Positions 25,253 to 36,298 of a stretch of 64,000 nucleotides of DNA are shown piece after piece; position 1 is the first letter of the stretch; each line of letters begins with the position of its first letter. The notes under the pieces were generated by a model. The model did not search any database and was not told the DNA's origin. It was given only the letters and a program-made list of their open reading frames with translations. The DNA is from Marinobacter excellens HL-55 (lineage in GTDB: Bacteria; Pseudomonadota; Gammaproteobacteria; Pseudomonadales; Oleiphilaceae), in the NCBI GenBank assembly GCA_001314845.1, contig LJZQ01000019.1:1-64000 (forward strand). The letters are read 5' to 3'. Made by a program: the position numbers and the translations under genes.

Positions 25253-27160
25253 TCAGAATGAGTAGGAAACGCTAGCACTCACGAAATCACGGTCGGTCAA
25301 CTCGTTATACGGCTTGCCGCCGAAAAAGTTTGTGTAGCCGATGTTGCCGGTGATCTTGTTTTGATATACGGCTTCCAGCGACAGGCCAATGGCTTTGTTG
25401 CCTTCGTTGAAGGCACCACCTGGCTGTGGAGCGTAACCTTTTACGTCGTGGCTCCAGGCCAACTGGGGAGACAGGTTGATGCCAGCAAAGGCGTTGGGGT
25501 AATCCCACACCAGACTCGAACGGTAGCCCCAGGAGAACGAAGTTGTGAAGCCTTCGTTGTTGCAGTAGTTGGTGTTGATGTTCGCGCCCGCTGCGCAGAC
25601 ATCAGCGCCGCCCAAGCTTTCAAACGGCGTCTTTCCTACCCCAAAAGTGCCAGAGCGGCCGTAGCGAGCTTCCGAAGTATCCGGCAGGCCGTGAACGTAA
25701 GTTGCACCAAACTCTGTGATGAAAGACATACGACTTGCGCCCATCACCTGATCAAAGAACTTGATCAGAGTGAACTGAGCCTGAGACACCTTGAACGTGT
25801 CATAACCTTCAACAGTCTGTCCCGCTATGCTGGCGCCACCAGCTTCCGCAAGACGCTGACGCTCGAGCAGGCTCACAGGAGTCTGGTTGCCGTCAGCGTC
25901 AACACGGGTCTGCGCACCACCGTACAGCAGATCAAAGGCGTTCCACTGCAGGGGCATGTTATCGCGGAAGCTGTATTCCGCACCTACTGACCAGCCACCA
26001 GGGGTGGTTGTGGCGACACTGATACCGTAGAGATTGATGTTCTCCGGGTATTCGATGAAATAACTAGGGAAGGTCGAGGATGGCAGGTTCGGGTCGTTTT
26101 GCTGTGATCCAACCCGCGAAGCGGGGTTGTTAACCACACCGCTGACGTACGGCAAGCGGCTGTTGTACTTGATGTAATAAAATCCGAATTCAGAGTCGTT
26201 TAACTCAGGCACATACCAGCGTACGGCCACACCGAACTGGTCTTTCGAATCTGCCTCTTTGTCACCTAACCGAGGAGAGACAAAGCCTTGCTGAAGGGCC
26301 TGCGAATCCGAAAGCTGACCAGCCAGCAACACTGGACCACAGCCATCGGCTGTAAAGTCGTTGGTCGAAAAGAAGGTGCCGCAATCGTCGGTACGCACAG
26401 GTTCCCAGTCGGCCTGAACAAAGGCTTCGACGGTTACTGTATCGGTAACACCTGCCGACACGTAGAACATTTCAACAGGAAGCAGAGCATCCTTCAGCTG
26501 CGAACCGGGGGCACGGAAAGCAGGAACGTTGATCGGGTTGATGCTGTTGATACCGCCCTGAATGAACGTGCTTTCACCCCAACTTACAACCTGCTTGCCA
26601 TAACGGGCACTGATCGGCGTATCGGCGATGTACCAGTCGGTAAAGACATATGCGTCAAGAATCTCGCCGCCAGAAGCATTATCCTTAGCCTTACTGTTAA
26701 GTTCGCGGCGCTGACCTACGTCATCGGTTGCCCGATTTTCATCTTTCAATTCAAAATCATACCAATAGCGACCACGGACCAAGGCTCCAACGCGACTCAA
26801 AACATCGCTGTTAACCGCGTAGTCCAAGAATAGCTCGCTATTACCGGAAACAATCTTTGAGTAGGTGTCACCTTTATCAAAGTTAAGGTTACCGTCGTCA
26901 TAGTTATTTGTGGAGGCGCCAATATTTTGCAGTGGCTGCCCTGGGGTGTATTCAGGCCCCAAATTACCTTGACCAATCAGTCGCTTATCCCGATCCTGGG
27001 TTCTCCAGCCCACACCTGCGCTGAGCGTGGTATTAAACTGCGCTTCGACATCACCCACATAAAAGGAAATAGCAGAAGCCGGGGCGGAAACGCCGGCGGC
27101 AATAGCGACGGCAAGTGGTAACTTGGTCCAGCGCTGCCACGGTTGAGTTTTTCTTATCAT
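25253..27160 (-). CDS. DUF1302 outer membrane barrel protein
   Basis: A 635-residue outer membrane protein. Start MIRKTQPWQRWTKLPLAVAI (ATG 27160) gives a normal signal peptide cleaved after APASA; a longer reading frame upstream is not needed. DUF1302 landmarks: FNTTLSAGVGWRTQDRDKRL, the RYGKQVVSWGESTFIQGGIN strand, and repeated barrel strands to a C-terminal FVSASVSYSF ending in Phe. It is the first gene of a two-gene operon with DUF1329. Upstream is a short inverted repeat (27261-27277) that may be a regulatory site. Function of the family is unknown; transport of hydrophobic substrates is an inference. Confidence 0.9.
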   Translation of the reverse strand: MIRKTQPWQRWTKLPLAVAIAAGVSAPASAISFYVGDVEAQFNTTLSAGVGWRTQDRDKRLIGQGNLGPEYTPGQPLQNIGASTNNYDDGNLNFDKGDTYSKIVSGNSELFLDYAVNSDVLSRVGALVRGRYWYDFELKDENRATDDVGQRRELNSKAKDNASGGEILDAYVFTDWYIADTPISARYGKQVVSWGESTFIQGGINSINPINVPAFRAPGSQLKDALLPVEMFYVSAGVTDTVTVEAFVQADWEPVRTDDCGTFFSTNDFTADGCGPVLLAGQLSDSQALQQGFVSPRLGDKEADSKDQFGVAVRWYVPELNDSEFGFYYIKYNSRLPYVSGVVNNPASRVGSQQNDPNLPSSTFPSYFIEYPENINLYGISVATTTPGGWSVGAEYSFRDNMPLQWNAFDLLYGGAQTRVDADGNQTPVSLLERQRLAEAGGASIAGQTVEGYDTFKVSQAQFTLIKFFDQVMGASRMSFITEFGATYVHGLPDTSEARYGRSGTFGVGKTPFESLGGADVCAAGANINTNYCNNEGFTTSFSWGYRSSLVWDYPNAFAGINLSPQLAWSHDVKGYAPQPGGAFNEGNKAIGLSLEAVYQNKITGNIGYTNFFGGKPYNELTDRDFVSASVSYSF

Positions 27161-27260
27161 TGGAAGCCTACTCCGTTGTTGTTCTGAGTCGCTGCTCGTT
27201 TGTTCTGGTTGGGTCTCTTGGCGGCTGTGCGTACAGTGCCGTGATGACTGCACTATAGCT

Positions 27261-27277
27261 AAGCCCTTTAGGGGCTT
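27261..27277. promoter_or_regulatory. Inverted repeat upstream of the DUF1302 gene
   Basis: AAGCCC-TTTAG-GGGCTT is a 6+6 inverted repeat 101 bases before the DUF1302 start, with CTATAGT on the minus strand just inside it as a possible -10. It may be an operator for the adjacent MalT-type regulator or a mere hairpin. Confidence 0.3.
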
Positions 27278-27379
27278 TGATCAGTCAAAAGTATGATTTT
27301 GCGGTCACTCTCCACACTGCCGTGTTTTCGCACTCCCTCACTATAGACAAGATTCGGGAGTGCAACCACTCAGAGTCTG

Positions 27380-28564
27380 TTACAGCAACTCAATCGCCAT
27401 GGCCGTGGCTTCACCACCACCAATGCAGAGCGCTGCCACGCCTTTTTTCTTACCGTAGTGCTTGAGGGCGTGCATCAAAGTAACCAGAAGACGGGAGCCG
27501 GTAGAACCAACAGGGTGGCCCTGAGCGCAGGCGCCGCCGTGGATGTTGACCTTTTCCGGGTCCAGGCCCAGTTCTTTGATTGGCATCATGGCAACCATGG
27601 CAAAAGCTTCGTTGATTTCAAACAGATCAACGTCGTCTTTGTTCCAGCCTGCCTTCTCAAGCAGTGACTGAATCGCGCCGACCGGCGCACAGGTGAACTC
27701 AGACGGGTGCTGGGACTGGGTGCTGTGGGCAACAATGCGCGCCATTGGCATGAGGCCGCGTTTCGCCGCCTCGGATTCGCGCATCAAGACCAGGGCTGAG
27801 GCGCCGTCGGAGATGGACGATGCATTCGCCGCGGTCACTGTGCCGTCTTTGGCAAAAGCCGGACGCAGGGTTGGAATTTTCTCAATGTTGGCGTTATGGG
27901 GCTGCTCGTCGTCTTCAACCACCACGTCACCCTTGCGGGTTTTGACGGTGACCGGGATGATCTCTGCTTTCAGCAAGCCGGCTTCGATTGCTTTTTTAGC
28001 ACGGGTCAGAGAGGTGATGGCGTACTGGTCCATCTCCTCACGGGTGTAGCCTTTTTTGTCAGCCATTTCCTGGGCAAACGATCCCATCAGGCGACCCGTT
28101 TCCGCGTCTTCAAGGCCATCCAGGAACATGTGATCCTGCGGTGCCTGGCCCGGCCCCATCCGATAGCCCTGACGCGCACCAAGCAGCACGTAGGGCGCAT
28201 TGGACATACTCTCCATGCCACCCGCGACCATGATGTCGTTGGTGCCGGCCTTGATCAGATCGTAAGCGAACATGGTGGCTTTCATGCCTGAGCCACAAAG
28301 CTTGTTGATGGTGGTTGCGCCGGTACTGTCCGGCAGGCCGGCTTTGCGCATGGCCTGACGCGCCGGGCCCTGTTTGAGACCGGCGGGCAGGACGTTGCCC
28401 ATGATGACTTCCTGAACGTCTGCTGGCTGCAGGCCCGCACGCTTGACGGCTTCAGCAATGGAGATGGCGCCCAGCTCAGGAGCTGACACCGGGGCAAGAC
28501 TGCCCATGAATCCACCCATGGGGGTGCGTACGCCGCTTACGATAACCACGTTGTCTTGACTCAT
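27380..28564 (-). CDS. Acetyl-CoA acetyltransferase (thiolase)
   Basis: A 394-residue thiolase of the biosynthetic/acetoacetyl-CoA type, condensing two acetyl-CoA or cleaving acetoacetyl-CoA. The acyl-carrying Cys90 is in INKLCGSGMKA; NEAFA and GGACAQGHPVGSTGSR supply the catalytic His, and CIGGGEATAMAIE the second Cys. The usual text at the His site is ALGHPIGASG, so AQGHPVGSTG is a mild variant. Single gene; it could serve ketone-body, isoleucine or polyhydroxyalkanoate metabolism, and the context does not decide. Confidence 0.92.
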   Translation of the reverse strand: MSQDNVVIVSGVRTPMGGFMGSLAPVSAPELGAISIAEAVKRAGLQPADVQEVIMGNVLPAGLKQGPARQAMRKAGLPDSTGATTINKLCGSGMKATMFAYDLIKAGTNDIMVAGGMESMSNAPYVLLGARQGYRMGPGQAPQDHMFLDGLEDAETGRLMGSFAQEMADKKGYTREEMDQYAITSLTRAKKAIEAGLLKAEIIPVTVKTRKGDVVVEDDEQPHNANIEKIPTLRPAFAKDGTVTAANASSISDGASALVLMRESEAAKRGLMPMARIVAHSTQSQHPSEFTCAPVGAIQSLLEKAGWNKDDVDLFEINEAFAMVAMMPIKELGLDPEKVNIHGGACAQGHPVGSTGSRLLVTLMHALKHYGKKKGVAALCIGGGEATAMAIELL

Positions 28565-28588
28565 GTTGTGATCTCTCTGTTTTGGTGA

Positions 28589-28670
28589 GGGTCTGTCCCC
28601 GAATGGGGACTGACCCTTCTTTTGGGAGTTGGTTTATAAAAAGGTTCTGTCCCCGTTCGGGGACAGAACC
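28589..28670. repeat. Two GTCTGTCCCC-type palindromes upstream of the thiolase gene
   Basis: The first, 28589-28616, is GGGTCTGTCCCC-GAAT-GGGGACTGACCC with one mismatch; the second, 28643-28670, is GGTTCTGTCCCC-GTTC-GGGGACAGAACC and perfect. They are relatives of the GGGGTCTGACCCC palindrome near coaE, and the GTTC loop is the same. They lie between zapE and the thiolase gene. Confidence 0.7.
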
Positions 28671-28697
28671 GTTGGCTGACCCAGTGGGATAGCCGCG

Positions 28698-29831
28698 TCA
28701 GGGTTTATGAGGTGCTTCCAGGTATTCCTGGGATTGCATCTCCAGCAATCGGGATTCGGTGCGCTCAAATTCAAAACTCAGGCGGCCCCCCGAGTAGAGT
28801 TCAGTGATGGGCGCGGCTGCCGAAATAATGACCTTTACATTGCGGTCGTAAAACTCATCAATCATGTTGACGAAACGGCGAGCCTGGTCGTCTTTATCTT
28901 TGCCCAGCACCGGTACATTACTGACGATGATAGCGTGGAACTGGCGAGCCATTTCGATGTAATCGTTCTGGCTACGGGGCCCGTCGCAAACATCTTTAAA
29001 GTCAAACCAGACGACGTCGTCTGCGTGGGCTTGAGCCGGGATTTTCCGGCCGTTGATTTCCATGCTTTTACTGTGCTTACCGGCCTCGACCGCCAGCGCA
29101 TCAAAACTGTTGCGCAAGCTGACATCCGCCTGATCATCCAACGGGCAGTGGTAAAGCTCTGCTTGTTCCAGAGTTCGCAGGCGGTAATCAACACCACCAT
29201 CCACGTTCACAATATCTGTATGGATTTTGACAAGCTCAATTGCCGGCAAGAATCTGGCGCGCTGAAGGCCATCTTTATATAACCCATCCGGAACGATGTT
29301 AGAGGTACATACCAGTGTGACACCCCGGCCGAACAAACCATCCATCAAGGTGGCCAGAATCATTGCATCGCCGATATCCGAGACGAAGAACTCATCGAAA
29401 CAAATCACCCGGGCTTCATCGGCGAATTTTTTGGCGACTATCTCCAGCGGGTTCTTTTCACCCTTAAGCGCTTTAAGCTCATTGTGAACACGCTGCATAA
29501 ACCGATGGAAGTGAACGCGCATTTTGCGATCAAACGGCAGAGCCTCAAAGAATGTATCCATAAGGTACGTCTTGCCACGGCCCACGCCGCCCCAGAAGTA
29601 GAGGCCCTTTACCGGCGTTTCTTTGCCTTTCTTAAGTTTTCGGCGGAGTTTGATCAGGCCTTTGTTACGCTCCCTTTCGGCATCGACCAGTTTGTCGTAC
29701 AGTGCCTGAAGGCGTCGGACCGCATCTTCCTGGGCCGGGTCCTTGTGAAAATCCGGGCGTTCGAGGTCCTTTTGGTAACGCTCCAAAGGGCTCAGGTTCG
29801 CAACGGTTTCAGGGGACATGGCTGCTGTCAT
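28698..29831 (-). CDS. zapE: Cell division ATPase ZapE (AFG1-like)
   Basis: A 377-residue AFG1/ZapE family ATPase. Walker A is GGVGRGKT (81-88); Walker B is in VICFDEFFVSD; VTLVCTSNIVPDGLYKDGLQ and LPAIELVKIH follow as in the family. ZapE associates with the FtsZ ring and needs ATP to act under stress. ATG 29831 is used because GGGA lies upstream; a second ATG lies 12 bases further in. It is divergent from zapG, the same neighbour as in E. coli. Confidence 0.93.
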   Translation of the reverse strand: MTAAMSPETVANLSPLERYQKDLERPDFHKDPAQEDAVRRLQALYDKLVDAERERNKGLIKLRRKLKKGKETPVKGLYFWGGVGRGKTYLMDTFFEALPFDRKMRVHFHRFMQRVHNELKALKGEKNPLEIVAKKFADEARVICFDEFFVSDIGDAMILATLMDGLFGRGVTLVCTSNIVPDGLYKDGLQRARFLPAIELVKIHTDIVNVDGGVDYRLRTLEQAELYHCPLDDQADVSLRNSFDALAVEAGKHSKSMEINGRKIPAQAHADDVVWFDFKDVCDGPRSQNDYIEMARQFHAIIVSNVPVLGKDKDDQARRFVNMIDEFYDRNVKVIISAAAPITELYSGGRLSFEFERTESRLLEMQSQEYLEAPHKP

Positions 29832-30030
29832 CAGGGTTTCCCGGAAATTAGGTGATGTTGGAATTGGGCGCGGTATTGTCGCTTATTTGGCACTTTTTCG
29901 CTACGCCGCGGGGCTGTTGGGGCAATACGACGATTGGCGCAGTGTTTCGGCATGGGCGCAATCGAGTTGGGGGGTTATACTCGTTGAATTAGGATTGGCT
30001 CACTCGCATGCAATTAAAGGACGACTTTAT

Positions 30031-30465
30031 ATGACAAACCTGATTCTGGCGGCGATTGTCGCGTTGGTGGCGGGCCTGGTCATCGGGGTGTTTTTTGGCC
30101 GTTCAGGCCAGGGAGCGACGCTCAGGCAGCGCCGGGCGGAACAGCAGATTGAGGAGTTGCGCAGCGAGTTTACTCGCTATCAGGCGCAGGTGAATGAGCA
30201 TTTCATGGAGTCTGCGCATTTGCTGAGGCGGTTTAATGATGCCTACCGTGATGTGAATCAGCACATGGCACGAGGTGCGAATCGGCTTTGCAATGATGAA
30301 GACTGGATGGAGGAGCTTGGCCAGGATTCGTCAGGACGCCTTGAGCATGGCAATGATGAGACGTCTGAGCCGCCCAGGGATTACGCACCCAAGGATGACC
30401 CCGACGCTCAGGGCACCCTTGCTGAAGATTATGGACTCAAGAAAGGTGAAAAGCGGGCGACCTGA
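30031..30465 (+). CDS. zapG: Cell division/envelope protein ZapG (YhcB, DUF1043)
   Basis: A 144-residue protein with one N-terminal membrane helix (4-24, ILAAIVALVAGLVIGVFFG) and a coiled-coil of about 60 residues (QRRAEQQIEELRSEFTRYQAQ), then an acidic disordered tail. This is the YhcB/ZapG layout; the family links cell division, elongation and envelope synthesis. ATG 30031 follows AAGGA; an upstream frame extension has no family likeness. A 30-bp-stem hairpin element follows its stop. Confidence 0.88.
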   Translation: MTNLILAAIVALVAGLVIGVFFGRSGQGATLRQRRAEQQIEELRSEFTRYQAQVNEHFMESAHLLRRFNDAYRDVNQHMARGANRLCNDEDWMEELGQDSSGRLEHGNDETSEPPRDYAPKDDPDAQGTLAEDYGLKKGEKRAT

Positions 30466-30495
30466 CTTTATTGCAAAGGCAGGTCTTGGGTGTTT

Positions 30496-30608
30496 TGGCA
30501 GGTTTGTGGAGGCGCTTTCCAAAACACGCTGTGGATACATCCTTGTACGCTCTGCTCCGCCATCCATGGCTCCGCAAGGTTTTGGAAAGCGCCTCCACAA
30601 ACCTGCCA
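30496..30608 (+). repeat. Long-stem hairpin element, copy A
   Basis: Perfect 30-bp inverted repeat (30496-30525 with 30579-30608) around a 53-base centre. Arm text ends ...GCGCTTTCCAAAAC and returns GTTTTGGAAAGCGC... . The centre contains GATACATCCTTGTACGCTC and GCTCCGCCATCCATGGCT, shared with copies B, C and D, while the outer arm sequence is not. It sits between the ends of convergent zapG and the NIF3-like gene, where it could act as a two-way terminator. Confidence 0.85.
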
Positions 30609-30649
30609 CCATACATCGGAAATGCCCGCTTAAAACCTTAAAGAGTCAT

Positions 30650-31393
30650 TCAAACCGGGTTATCGCACTCGATGTACTCGTGACGCACCCCGAATTCTTC
30701 CGCAAGCGCCTTACCCAATGCCTGAACACCGTACCTCTCGGTGGCATGATGCCCGGCTGCAAAATAGTGGATGCCGCACTCTCTGGCAATGTGGGTGGTG
30801 GGCTCTGAGATTTCACCGCTGATATAGGCGTCCACGCGTGCCTCTAACGCTGTATTGATGAAACCTTGGGCGGCGCCGGTGCACCAGGCGATGGTTTTGA
30901 TCTGGCTTGCGCCTTCACCTACGTGCATCGGGTTGCGGTTCAGTGCCCGGGTAATGTGGTCGCTGAGGTCTTCTGGCGTCATGGGCCTGGCTAACTCGCC
31001 TTGCCAGACCAGTCCGCCGAGTGGGCTGGGGTTCTGGATATCCAGAACGTCGGCCAGTTGGCGGTTGTTGCCGTAGTCGGGGTGGTCGTCCAGCGGAAGG
31101 TGGTAGACGACGAGGTTGATGTTGTTATCGAGCAGCTGTTTGATGCGGTTTTTCTTCATGCCCCGGATGGTTTGGTCTTCGCCTTTCCAGAAGTAGCCGT
31201 GGTGGACTAGGATCATGTCGGCGTTGTGTTTGATGGCGGCTTCAATGAGGGCTTGAGAGGCGGTGACGCCGGTGATGATGGTGCTGATTTCGTCTGTGCC
31301 CTCAACTTGCAGACCGTTCGGGCAATAGTCCTGGAAGTTTTCTGGCTGCAGCCACTCGTTGAGTTTGTTCAGGATGTCGTTGCGGTTTGCCAT
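30650..31393 (-). CDS. NIF3-like dinuclear metal protein (YbgI family)
   Basis: A 247-residue NIF3/YbgI family protein. Metal ligands are likely in MILVHHGYFWKG (His-His) and FAAGHHATERYGVQALG, together with YHLPLDDHPDYGNNRQLA. The family was once annotated as GTP cyclohydrolase type 2, but its biological reaction remains unsettled. It follows hisC with 25 bases between them on the same strand, so it may be the tail of the his run. Confidence 0.9.
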   Translation of the reverse strand: MANRNDILNKLNEWLQPENFQDYCPNGLQVEGTDEISTIITGVTASQALIEAAIKHNADMILVHHGYFWKGEDQTIRGMKKNRIKQLLDNNINLVVYHLPLDDHPDYGNNRQLADVLDIQNPSPLGGLVWQGELARPMTPEDLSDHITRALNRNPMHVGEGASQIKTIAWCTGAAQGFINTALEARVDAYISGEISEPTTHIARECGIHYFAAGHHATERYGVQALGKALAEEFGVRHEYIECDNPV

Positions 31394-31418
31394 TATGGGC
31401 CTCCGGTATCAAAAGAGA

Positions 31419-32471
31419 CTAGAGTGCACGTAACTGCTTGAGCAATGCATCATTCTGTTCAGCGGTTCCTATGGTGATCCGGAGAAACTCACTGATTCTC
31501 GGCTTGTTAAAATGCCGAACAATAACGCCCTGCTCTCTCAGCCTGGCAGCAAGATCTGCACCGGCGTGTTCCGGGTGGCGGGCGAAGACGAAGTTTGCTT
31601 TGGATGGCAGCACATCGAAACCCAGGCGTTCCAGCTCAGCAGTCACTCTGTCCCGCTCACTGATCACGCCCTGGCGGGATGCCTCAAACCATTCCTCGTC
31701 TTCAAACGCGGCAATGGACCCGACCAGCGCTAGTCTGTCGAGCGGATAGGAATTGAAGCTGTCTTTGACCCGGTTAAGGGCCTCGATCAGTTCTTCGTTA
31801 CCGACGGCGAAACCCGCCCTCAAGCCCGCCAGCGAGCGGGCCTTCGATAAGGTCTGGCTGACCAGGAGGTTCGGGTACTTATCAACCAGTGCAATTGCGG
31901 TCTCGCCTCCGAAGTCGACATAGGCCTCATCGACGACCACGACGCTGTCGGGGTTCGCTTTCAGGATGTCTTCAACATGCTCGAGCCCGAGATAACGGCC
32001 TGTCGGGGCGTTCGGGTTCGGGAAGATGATGCCGCCATTGGGTTGTTTGTAGTCCTCCGGGTTGATTTCAAAGCTTTCGGTCAATGGGATGACGTTGCTT
32101 TCGATCTGGTACAGGCCACAATACACCGGGTAGAAGCTGTAGGTGATGTCCGGGAACAGAATCGGCTTGTCGTGTTTGAGCAGACCCTGAAAGACGTGCG
32201 CCAGCACTTCATCGGAGCCGTTGCCTACAAAAACCTGCTTCGCGGTTACGCCGTAATAGCGGGCGATGGCTTGTTTTAGTGCCAGGCCTTCCGGGTCTGG
32301 ATACAAGCGCAGGTTTTCGTTCAGCTCAGACTTTATTGCCTCGATCACCTTTGGAGATGGGCCGAAGGGGTTTTCGTTGGTGTTGAGCTTTACCAGGTTG
32401 GCCATTTTGGGCTGCTCGCCGGGAACATAGGGCTGCAACTCGCTGACCAGTGAACTCCAGAACTTACTCAT
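31419..32471 (-). CDS. hisC: Histidinol-phosphate aminotransferase
   Basis: A 350-residue PLP enzyme converting imidazole acetol phosphate to histidinol phosphate with glutamate. The PLP lysine is in [28 protein letters not shown] near the N-terminus, NPNAPTG and VVDEAYVDF are family marks. ATG 32471 overlaps the hisD stop by 8 bases, implying translational coupling; a GTG six bases upstream is possible. It follows hisG-hisD on the minus strand. Confidence 0.93.
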   Translation of the reverse strand: MSKFWSSLVSELQPYVPGEQPKMANLVKLNTNENPFGPSPKVIEAIKSELNENLRLYPDPEGLALKQAIARYYGVTAKQVFVGNGSDEVLAHVFQGLLKHDKPILFPDITYSFYPVYCGLYQIESNVIPLTESFEINPEDYKQPNGGIIFPNPNAPTGRYLGLEHVEDILKANPDSVVVVDEAYVDFGGETAIALVDKYPNLLVSQTLSKARSLAGLRAGFAVGNEELIEALNRVKDSFNSYPLDRLALVGSIAAFEDEEWFEASRQGVISERDRVTAELERLGFDVLPSKANFVFARHPEHAGADLAARLREQGVIVRHFNKPRISEFLRITIGTAEQNDALLKQLRAL

Positions 32472-33783
32472 TGCCACGATTCTCTTTAATACGATATTCG
32501 GCAGAGCGCGCGTGGGCAGTCAGGCCTTCGCCCCGAGCGAGAACGGAGGCAACGCGACCCATGCGGTCAGCGCCTTCAGGGGTAAAGCCAATCAGTGACG
32601 ACCGCTTCTGGAAATCGTAAACACCCAACGGAGAGCTGAAACGTGCCGTACCGCTGGTTGGCAATACGTGGTTCGGGCCCGCGCAATAATCGCCAAGAGC
32701 TTCTGCTGTGTAACGGCCCATAAAAATAGCACCGGCATGACGGATGTCATCCAACATGGCTTGCGGATCTTCCACCGACAGCTCCAGGTGCTCCGGCGCA
32801 ATCCGGTTACTGACTTCGGCTGCTTCTTTCAGGTCTGCCACTTGGATCAAAGCACCACGGCCGGTCATCGATGTGCGAATGATCTCTTCCCGCTCCATGG
32901 TGGGCAGCAGTTTGTTGATGCTTGCCTCAACCGCATCCAGAAAGTCCCCATCCGGGCTGATCAGAATGCTCTGGGCCTGCTCATCGTGCTCGGCCTGGGA
33001 GAACAAATCCATCGCGATCCAATCCGGATCGGTCTTGCCGTCGCAGATCACCAGAATCTCCGACGGCCCCGCAATCATATCGATGCCGACCACGCCGAAC
33101 ACCTCACGCTTGGCCGTCGCGACAAAGATATTGCCCGGCCCAACGATCTTATCCACCGCCGGCACCGTCTCCGTACCGTAGGCCAATGCGCCTACAGCCT
33201 GAGCACCACCAAGAGCAAATACCCGATCCACACCGGCAATAGCCGCTGCGGCCAGCACCATATCATTGACCACACCATCCGGCGTCGGCACCACCATAAT
33301 CAACTCGCCGACCCCTGCCACCTTTGCAGGAATCGCATTCATCAACACCGACGACGGATACGCCGCCTTACCACCAGGCACATACAAACCGGCACGATCC
33401 AACGGCGTCACCTTCTGCCCCAGAATCGTCCCGTCCTCATCCTGATACTGCCAGGACTGCTGATTCTGCCGTTCGTGATAATCCCGAACCCGCTCAGCCG
33501 CCTTCTCAAGCGCCGCACGCTGATCCTGTGGAATGCTCGCCAACGCCGCCTGCAACCGATCCTGCCCGATCTCCAGCTCCGCCATCGAACCAACCGTCAG
33601 CCGGTCAAACTTCGCCGTAAACTCCAGCACCGCCGCATCGCCGCGGGTTTTCACCTCATGCAGAATATGACGCACCGACTCGTTCACCTGATGATCCACA
33701 CTGTCATCCCAAGCCAGCAGCTTGGTAAGCGCACCGTCAAAGTCGCTCTGGGTAGTGTTCAGTCTGGTGATCTTGTCTGTCAT
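32464..33783 (-). CDS. hisD: Histidinol dehydrogenase
   Basis: A 439-residue zinc enzyme making histidine from histidinol in two NAD-linked steps. Signature sequences: [27 protein letters not shown] (start of the domain), [28 protein letters not shown] and [31 protein letters not shown] lies 8 bases before the ATG. It is separated from upstream hisG by 246 bases that hold hairpin copy B, unusual for two his genes on one strand. Confidence 0.95.
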   Translation of the reverse strand: MTDKITRLNTTQSDFDGALTKLLAWDDSVDHQVNESVRHILHEVKTRGDAAVLEFTAKFDRLTVGSMAELEIGQDRLQAALASIPQDQRAALEKAAERVRDYHERQNQQSWQYQDEDGTILGQKVTPLDRAGLYVPGGKAAYPSSVLMNAIPAKVAGVGELIMVVPTPDGVVNDMVLAAAAIAGVDRVFALGGAQAVGALAYGTETVPAVDKIVGPGNIFVATAKREVFGVVGIDMIAGPSEILVICDGKTDPDWIAMDLFSQAEHDEQAQSILISPDGDFLDAVEASINKLLPTMEREEIIRTSMTGRGALIQVADLKEAAEVSNRIAPEHLELSVEDPQAMLDDIRHAGAIFMGRYTAEALGDYCAGPNHVLPTSGTARFSSPLGVYDFQKRSSLIGFTPEGADRMGRVASVLARGEGLTAHARSAEYRIKENRGNE

Positions 33784-33894
33784 GGTTCAAATCCTGTTTT
33801 GGATTGATAGCTTACGTCTGCTGGATTACCCGCCAGCGATTCGGGGAAGTGCCTAATTAAATCGTGGGGCTTCCAAACTCTGGAGTATGCGGAA

Positions 33895-34002
33895 GCCTAC
33901 AGGGGTGGCCTTCCAAAACTGTGCGCAGCCATGGATGGCGGAGCTCAAGCGTCACATGGACGTGCCGAAGGAGCGTGTTTTGGAAGGCCACCCCTGTAGG
34001 CT
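33895..34002 (-). repeat. Long-stem hairpin element, copy B, between hisG and hisD
   Basis: Inverted repeat of 26 bp (33895-33920 with 33977-34002) around a 56-base centre. On the minus strand the centre has the shared GCTCCGCCATCCATGGCT and ACGTCCATGTGACGCT words. An outer imperfect pairing (GTGGGGC at 33865-33871 with GCCCCAC at 34003-34009) extends the stem. It lies inside the his run, upstream of hisD, where an RNA stem this strong could reduce or uncouple hisD expression. Confidence 0.85.
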
Positions 34003-34029
34003 GCCCCACTCCAAAACTAGAGGGAAGCC

Positions 34030-34677
34030 TTACTCGGTACCCCGGCGCTTATCCACAGCAACCGCCATCTTCTCGATGATCGGATTGATCTGCCCATGCT
34101 TCATCTTCATCGAAGCCCGATTCACCACCAACCGACTGCTGATACGGTCAATAAGCTCCCGAGGCTCCAAACCGTTCGCCTTCAGGGTATTGCCGGTATC
34201 CACAATATCCACAATCTCATCCGCCAGATTCAGAATCGGCGCCAGCTCCATCGCCCCGTACAGCTTGATAATATCCGCCTGCCGCCCCTGGGCCGCATAA
34301 TATCGACGTGCAATATTTACGAACTTGGTCGCAACCCGGATTCGCCCGGCAGGCGCCAGCTCACCCTTCTTACCAGCAGTCATCAGCCGGCAGCGCGAAA
34401 TATTCAGATCCAGCGGCTCATAAAGCCCCTCGCCGCCATGCTCCATTAAAACATCCTTACCGGTAACACCGAGATCGGCAGCGCCGTACTGGACATAGGT
34501 CGGCACGTCCGTTGCCCGGATAATCAGGATTCGCACATTCGGATCCGTCGTCGGGAACACCAGCTTGCGGGACTTTTTAACGTCGTCGACCAGCTCGATG
34601 CCGGCTTCCGCCAGCAACGGCAAGGTTTCTTCGAGGATTCGTCCCTTCGACAAGGCAATGGTGATGGAATCTGTCAT
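34030..34677 (-). CDS. hisG: ATP phosphoribosyltransferase, short form
   Basis: A 215-residue HisG of the short class, which catalyses the first step of histidine synthesis. Visible are [35 protein letters not shown] and the PRPP loop [17 protein letters not shown]. The C-terminal regulatory ACT-like domain of long HisG is absent; short forms need HisZ for activity and feedback control. No hisZ is in the window. It follows murA with 30 bases between them. Confidence 0.94.
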   Translation of the reverse strand: MTDSITIALSKGRILEETLPLLAEAGIELVDDVKKSRKLVFPTTDPNVRILIIRATDVPTYVQYGAADLGVTGKDVLMEHGGEGLYEPLDLNISRCRLMTAGKKGELAPAGRIRVATKFVNIARRYYAAQGRQADIIKLYGAMELAPILNLADEIVDIVDTGNTLKANGLEPRELIDRISSRLVVNRASMKMKHGQINPIIEKMAVAVDKRRGTE

Positions 34678-34707
34678 GGGTCTATCCGGGTTCCCGTTGA
34701 TAATTGA

Positions 34708-36238
<1,531 letters not shown>

Positions 36239-36298
36239 AGGAATTCCTCGGCTGGTTTGAAATCAAGGGCGGAATTGTAACCAATTACCTGGCGCTGG

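Noticed and set aside
27161..27253. N-terminal extension of the DUF1302 protein
   Set aside because: Gln/Ser-rich extension before a clean signal peptide at ATG 27160; not family-like.
32668..33807. Long open frame of 379 codons on the plus strand over hisD
   Set aside because: Antisense shadow of hisD, rich in His/Arg/Gln/Pro as expected for a reversed GC-rich gene; no family likeness.
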